The translations under genes were made by a program, and so were the position numbers. The notes beneath the pieces are model-generated. The model was not told the DNA's origin, made no database searches, and saw nothing but the letters and a program-made list of their open reading frames with translations. Positions 59,614-64,000 of a stretch of DNA of 64,000 nt are shown piece by piece; within the stretch, counting starts at the first letter, position 1; each line of letters starts with the position of its first letter. Origin of the DNA: Drechslerella dactyloides (taxonomy: Eukaryota; Ascomycota; Orbiliomycetes; Orbiliales; Orbiliaceae); contig JAGTWJ010000006.1 of NCBI GenBank assembly GCA_020064725.1, positions 1,922,001 through 1,986,000 on the forward strand, in the 5' to 3' direction.

Positions 59614-62123
59614 CCGCCCTTCTTATCATTGCTACTGCGGACTATGAAGCATCTTCGGCGTCGTCCTGCGCATACATTTGCGAGTTATCAATTTCTTTCC
59701 AGTCAGAGTTCTTTCGCATTTTTTGCTTCCTGCCTTGTTCACGAAAGACAGTCAATTTCTAGCGACTGTGCATATATGGGAGGATGCGTACCTCGTCTCT
59801 TGACGAAACATGATGTCGCGATGTGATCATATGAGGTTTGGGGTGTTCATGCATGCGGTTGTGACCCTAGTGCGGTTCCGAATTGCATGGTTTATGAGTG
59901 AGAAGTTTGGTCGGACTTACATAATGAACATGGCCTCTCTGTAACCGTTTTGGTTTTGTAATAGTCATCATGTATGTATAGCGTGCTGATGGCCGTAGTC
60001 TCCTCATTCAAGAGCTAGGAATTTTCGTTGGATCGGGCATTTCTCTACAGACATCTCACTGCATAGGCCAGAAGACCTAGCGGTACTGCAGTTCCAATTC
60101 TGAATCGGTTGACATGTGAGCCTCTGCTGGTTTGCATACAAATACGGCATAATCCATCTTTGTCTGAACCAGGTCAAACATCGAAGGGGGTTCTGGATCC
60201 ATGAGAATTGAGCGACCTGACGTCACTTGGAGGTCAAAGAGCCATCCCCCATGAGCTGCTTCGGAAAGATATATGAGCATGTTATGCTATATAACATGCA
60301 GTACTGGATTACGCATACGAAGAAGGCATGCATCTGGATCTTGTCAAAAGGCGAAGACAAGTCTTATGTATATGTTTTTATCATGGATGATTGCTAAGTC
60401 ATGTTGGGTTTCGTTTTGGAATGTGTGATTTTATATTGAAAAAAAAATTCCTTGGCCCCTTGAGTAACGTTCCCGAAATGACGAGAACATTAAAGTAGTT
60501 GTCCAAGTAATGGGCGTATTAAGTTTTTGATAAGGCCACCGCGCTGATATCTCCCCTGGTTGTTGCGAAGCTTCCTCGCGAGGCGGAGGGATTACATTTT
60601 GTCTCGCGAGCCAGACTGCCGTACTTTAACCGGCGAAGCCGACGTGCCGTAGGCAGATTACATTGGCCTCCCTCCATAATTTCTTAGAGAATCAGAATAT
60701 TAAGCCATTCATATTTGTTTGTGAATTTGCGATTAAGAGGTCCTCAGGTTCACCTGCGAGGACCGGATCCGGCCAAGATCTCCAGATGTCAATACGTATG
60801 ATAGATATTCGCGCTAATGCTTGATTGTAGTTCTGGATCTTGGGCGCTTGATCTGGGGGTACTGTCAGTGCGACGGATTTATTTAACCGTAGAAACTGCC
60901 AGATAGCTCGATAGTCATGATACGTATCGTGACCAGGGCCATTTTACTTTCCGCTGCGTTCGAATCAGTTGGATTCGATATTGATTCAATGTCATTGAAA
61001 CCATCGAGCTCTTTGATGTTATCCGCATAGAATATGTTTGTTTCTGGCAGTGATAACATGATCCTGAGAGAATTTTATTAGCCTGGCCACGATGCAGTGA
61101 ATTTCATCTGCACACAATAATGATAAGTAGTTGGACGACTGCATATATATACAATCACCACATTCTCTAGCGACTTATCAGTTTAGCTTGACTCAAGGTC
61201 TGCAACATCTTCTGGTCGCACTCCGCTCTCAACGTAATGGCATCGCGGTTAGATTGCGCATTTGGCCTCCAAAGATGCTCTCAGAATTGTAGGTTTTCTG
61301 GGCTTCCTGGATGATGCCTCGAGGACAGTCATAGCATATATCGGTTTGTCGAGAAAAAGTTGTTGTCGATCCCATGTTGTTCATGTTTCATCTGTCGAAA
61401 CATTGTTAGATAGCATATATATATCGGACTGGAAAACTTGTGTGCACCCAAATAAGCATTTTCATTGCGTACCTGGCTTTATTCAGGTATTCTCACTGCA
61501 GCATCTCAATTGCTGTGTCGACAATACCATCCATGTCCCGCGTAATGCAGGAGCAGGAGCTTTCGCCTAGCACGATTCTGCGGTCCTGAGAACCACTGCT
61601 CATTCATATGATACGTCGTAGCTAGCTATACAAATTCGTGGCTCGAATCGAGAAGCTTTCTGGTCTAGAGCATCGAAACCTCGACTTCCTCCCTCCGCAT
61701 GTAGGCAGTCTTGTGGATCATGTTACTGGGATATCACCTCATCGATTTAGACCACCAATATATTTTTCCATAGGCCTAGGTAATATAATCTTGGGACTAG
61801 GTTTCCCATATATAACCGAGTCGGGGTTTTGAAATGCCGTAGGGCTGTGATCCTTAAGTTGACTATGTAATATTGTGATGTATCATAGACGTATAGACGC
61901 CGATAGAAATTTCGATACATGTATCAATTAATCAATGAGACGAGGGCATCCAGAGTGTTGGTGTGTACCATGGTGGACTATGAATGAGGTGGTCGATAGG
62001 ATTTGCTCCCTTTGATATTTAGCAAGCTTATACATCCTGTAACTTCAGCTTTCATTCAGTTAGACGGTGACATGGAGTAGATGAGCTGCTGATATCATAT
62101 AGCTTTGCAGCACTAAAAGTTGA

Positions 62124-62486
62124 TCATGCAGTTTCATGAAGTTTGTTCGGAGCGTGGCCTCTTCCCATAAGGCTGGTGATACCGCGATCAACTAACTGTC
62201 CTAAGCTCACCGGTTCAGCATAACTCAGCATCACCAGCGTGTTTTTCTTTACTGAGATTGGCTTTCCAGTATACCCGCTGGCCGGGATCCTATCCAGCAA
62301 AATTCGTATACGGGTGGAGCGATAGTTCGACATGACAAAAGGTATATATACTGCCGTAGACACATATGCGTCTTCGTATGTCTCTTGCGGGTCCCTAGAC
62401 GTATTAATCATCTTCAGCTCCTTGATACGAGCGGAAAAGCCGTACGATTGGCATCCATGGATAGAAGGCGAGGTGGCACGCTGCAT
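62124..62486 (-). pseudogene. Unidentified coding fragment
   Basis: A 120-codon minus-strand frame with coding-like segments (YEDAYVSTAVYIPFVMSNY, SVKKNTLVMLSYAEPV, GQLVDRGITSLMGRGHAP) ending at a stop at 62124. Its opening codons look non-coding, and no start or upstream exon is evident. It lies between other fragments and may be an exon of a decayed gene; a working gene with introns cannot be excluded. Confidence 0.4.
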
Positions 62487-62844
62487 GTTCTTAGTTTGCC
62501 TGTATCATCATCGCAAGGGTTCGCAGTGAGACACTTCCTAGAAGCAAATGCAGGCATTGGAGACCATCGGAATCATATGCGAGATCATTTGAACCACTTT
62601 TTCAAGGCGCACGGGAATCCTCCACGCAGTATCAGCGGAAGGTATGTGGTGTTATGTGTCCAATAGATCCTATAGGATCAAACATGTGAGTGACATGTCC
62701 TTTTGTCTATATTTCAGTATGTTCATGGATAAAGCATGAAGCGCCATCGTAGACAATCAATAAGGACTCTTTAGCTTCAAAGCTATGCCATGATGTAAAT
62801 GTGGGTAGAGGAGGTTATATGATAACATTTTGTCTTCAGAGTAG

Positions 62845-63033
62845 AAACCAATTCATAGGACTATTCCTATTGCTAGGAAGATTTATCATGACTTAGGTAT
62901 CCATGTTTTGCGTCCTACGGATCCAAGTACCTCCGTCATTAATGCATTATATAATCTAGTTCCTGAGCTTCGTGGATTTGCAGAGTATAAAGTAATTCAG
63001 GGGAAAACAGAATCAGACGGTAGAGGCATCTGA
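62845..63033 (+). pseudogene. Unidentified coding fragment on the plus strand
   Basis: 62 open codons with strong coding appearance, reading KPIHRTIPIARKIYHDLGIH, then VLRPTDPSTSVINALYNLV and PELRGFAEYKVIQGKTESDG. Just upstream, in a frame shifted by one base, another piece (SWIKHEAPS, stop, TINKDSLASKLCHDVNVGRG) leads into it. A premature TAG plus a frameshift indicate decay. Function unknown. Confidence 0.4.
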
Positions 63034-63131
63034 TCTGTGGCCTAGAATCGTGGCTGCGGGGATGAAGCTGAGAAGGAAGGAATGATGTGAAGGATGTGCG
63101 GGGCAGAAGGGGGAGAGGGAAGTGTGGGAAC

Positions 63132-63138
63132 TTATATA
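63132..63138 (-). promoter_or_regulatory. Possible minus-strand TATA box
   Basis: TATATAA on the minus strand is followed by a long C/T-rich tract (63120-63060, CCCTCTCCCCCTTC and similar), the pattern of a fungal core promoter. The downstream sequence contains only broken frames, so it may drive a pseudogene. Confidence 0.35.
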
Positions 63139-63485
63139 GTCCCAGAAACTAGGGAGAAAGGAACAAAGAAGATTTGTGTACATCCCGGAAAAAGCTAGAA
63201 TGTTTTCTAGTGGAACACAATACAAAGAGCTGTAGTTCCGCTGCATAGATATCAATATACCTAGCCCGGAGGTTGCTCAGTCATAGCTTAAATGTAGCGT
63301 GATCTGCAGATGTAGCTATGTAGATGATGCTGCAATTACACTTATAGTCGTGATCGGATGCTTCAACATAGCTCTCGGGGATTATATTAAGGAGTGGTCC
63401 ATGTGGCTATGTCAATTCAAATTTATTACATACAAATCCAGCGTCCCCGAGACTATACAAATCGCTAGCTTGATCAACCAATTTA

Positions 63486-64000
63486 TTAGTAGTAGTACCG
63501 GAGGGTATCCTCAGGATCCACGCCTAAGAAAAAACCAACGCTCTCACTATCTGCCCACCCCTTCTTGTCGGCAACCGTATAGACATAATTACTATACAGC
63601 TCCGCTTTGATATCGATCCGGCTATCGGGATACGACGAATATCGGACGTCAATATTATACCAGTTCCTTGAAATGATCGTTGGGCGCAGTTCTTTTGTCG
63701 ATTCTTTGATTCTCTCCTCCGTAACCTTGGCGGCGCGTTCTACGAGCTTCCTTATTGTCATCCCCGATTCGCCAATCCATTTGGCGTCGTCTGAGTAGTC
63801 AACAGTACGAGGATGATAAGCACCTTGACAGCACAGCATATAAGACATGAACGTAGGGACGCCTGCCCATTTTCCATCGTTGCCAGTAGCCTTTTCGTCC
63901 GCTGCCGATCCGTTAGGCTCCGAGACCCCGTCGTCAGATTTCTTTTCGCTGCGCTGATAGATATATATGGGTTCGTCTAGTATTGCTGAATCTGTGATAT
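63486..64000 (-). CDS. Hypothetical protein, C-terminal part (runs off the window)
   Basis: The frame is open from the right edge to the stop at 63486, about 170 codons, with no start required inside the window; an ATG at 63848 gives a 120-residue minimum. An acidic, Lys-rich stretch (SEKKSDDGVSEPNGSAADEK) is followed by a domain-like part with VERAAKVTEERIKESTKELR (amphipathic helix), then mixed beta segments (IDVRYSSYPDSRIDIKAELY, YVYTVADKKGW). The end is GVDPEDTLRYYY. No family is recognised. A splice donor GTACTA at about 63497 could extend it instead. Coding-like composition is stronger than in the adjacent relics. Confidence 0.5.
   Translation of the reverse strand, partial: ITDSAILDEPIYIYQRSEKKSDDGVSEPNGSAADEKATGNDGKWAGVPTFMSYMLCCQGAYHPRTVDYSDDAKWIGESGMTIRKLVERAAKVTEERIKESTKELRPTIISRNWYNIDVRYSSYPDSRIDIKAELYSNYVYTVADKKGWADSESVGFFLGVDPEDTLRYYY

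Larger units (their letters stand above)
55731..63485. other. Slightly AT-rich region of broken coding fragments on both strands
   Basis: Many 60-200 codon open pieces have protein-like composition but do not join into complete genes. Neighbouring pieces often share one frame broken by a single TGA or TAG, or are shifted by one base. This suggests several decayed genes, mostly on the minus strand. The best pieces are listed separately. A GC-rich patch with the 10-bp palindrome CCTCGCGAGG (60574-60583) lies at 60540-60670. Confidence 0.45.

Noticed and set aside
55731..63485. One very large intron-rich gene on the minus strand
   Set aside because: Coding-like pieces also occur on the plus strand, frames break by single bases or stops without splice sites, and an internal TATA-like promoter exists.

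Overview
The window looks like nuclear DNA of a filamentous ascomycete (Pezizomycotina). The genes have short introns of about 55-105 bp with GTANGT-type donors, CTAAC-like branch sites and YAG acceptors. The proteins are of fungal types: a GH28 pectinase, small secreted Cys-rich proteins, F-box proteins and an FHA regulator. The transposons show heavy C-to-T/G-to-A decay, as produced by repeat-induced point mutation (RIP). A plant-associated lifestyle is plausible but inferred. No tRNA, rRNA or CRISPR array was recognised.

Layout. (1) 1-21.6 kb is an extremely AT-rich, nearly CpG-free island of nested transposons. The main family is a Ty3/gypsy element with 687-bp LTRs, RT, integrase and a C-terminal chromodomain. 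One complete copy (7574-16956, minus strand) and several fragments in both orientations are present. A 1892-bp Fot1/pogo-type DNA transposon (19001-20892) carries 50-bp inverted repeats and a TA duplication, and a second pogo end (21534-21583) marks the right edge of the island. (2) 21.6-30.2 kb has normal base composition, one secreted-protein gene (21782-22693), a barely mutated solo LTR (23919-24599) and a long stretch without credible genes. (3) 30.2-49.2 kb is the gene-bearing core: a GH28 pectinase, a three-exon IFI6/IFI27-like gene assembled here from its splice sites, a decayed membrane-protein locus, an F-box/TPR-like protein, a three-exon secreted protein with eight cysteines, a three-exon F-box protein with a large C-terminal part, a short hypothetical protein, and a two-exon FHA protein. 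(4) 49.2-55.7 kb is gene-free and rich in microsatellites. (5) 55.7-64 kb is slightly AT-rich and full of broken coding pieces on both strands, often one frame interrupted by a single TGA or TAG; one open reading frame runs off the right edge.

There is no operon or evident pathway. The common theme is genome compartments: an RIP-silenced transposon island next to genes for secreted and cell-wall-degrading proteins, then housekeeping or regulatory genes, then a graveyard of unrecognised genes. Family names come from motif recognition by eye. Splice models were checked for reading phase but not against transcripts.
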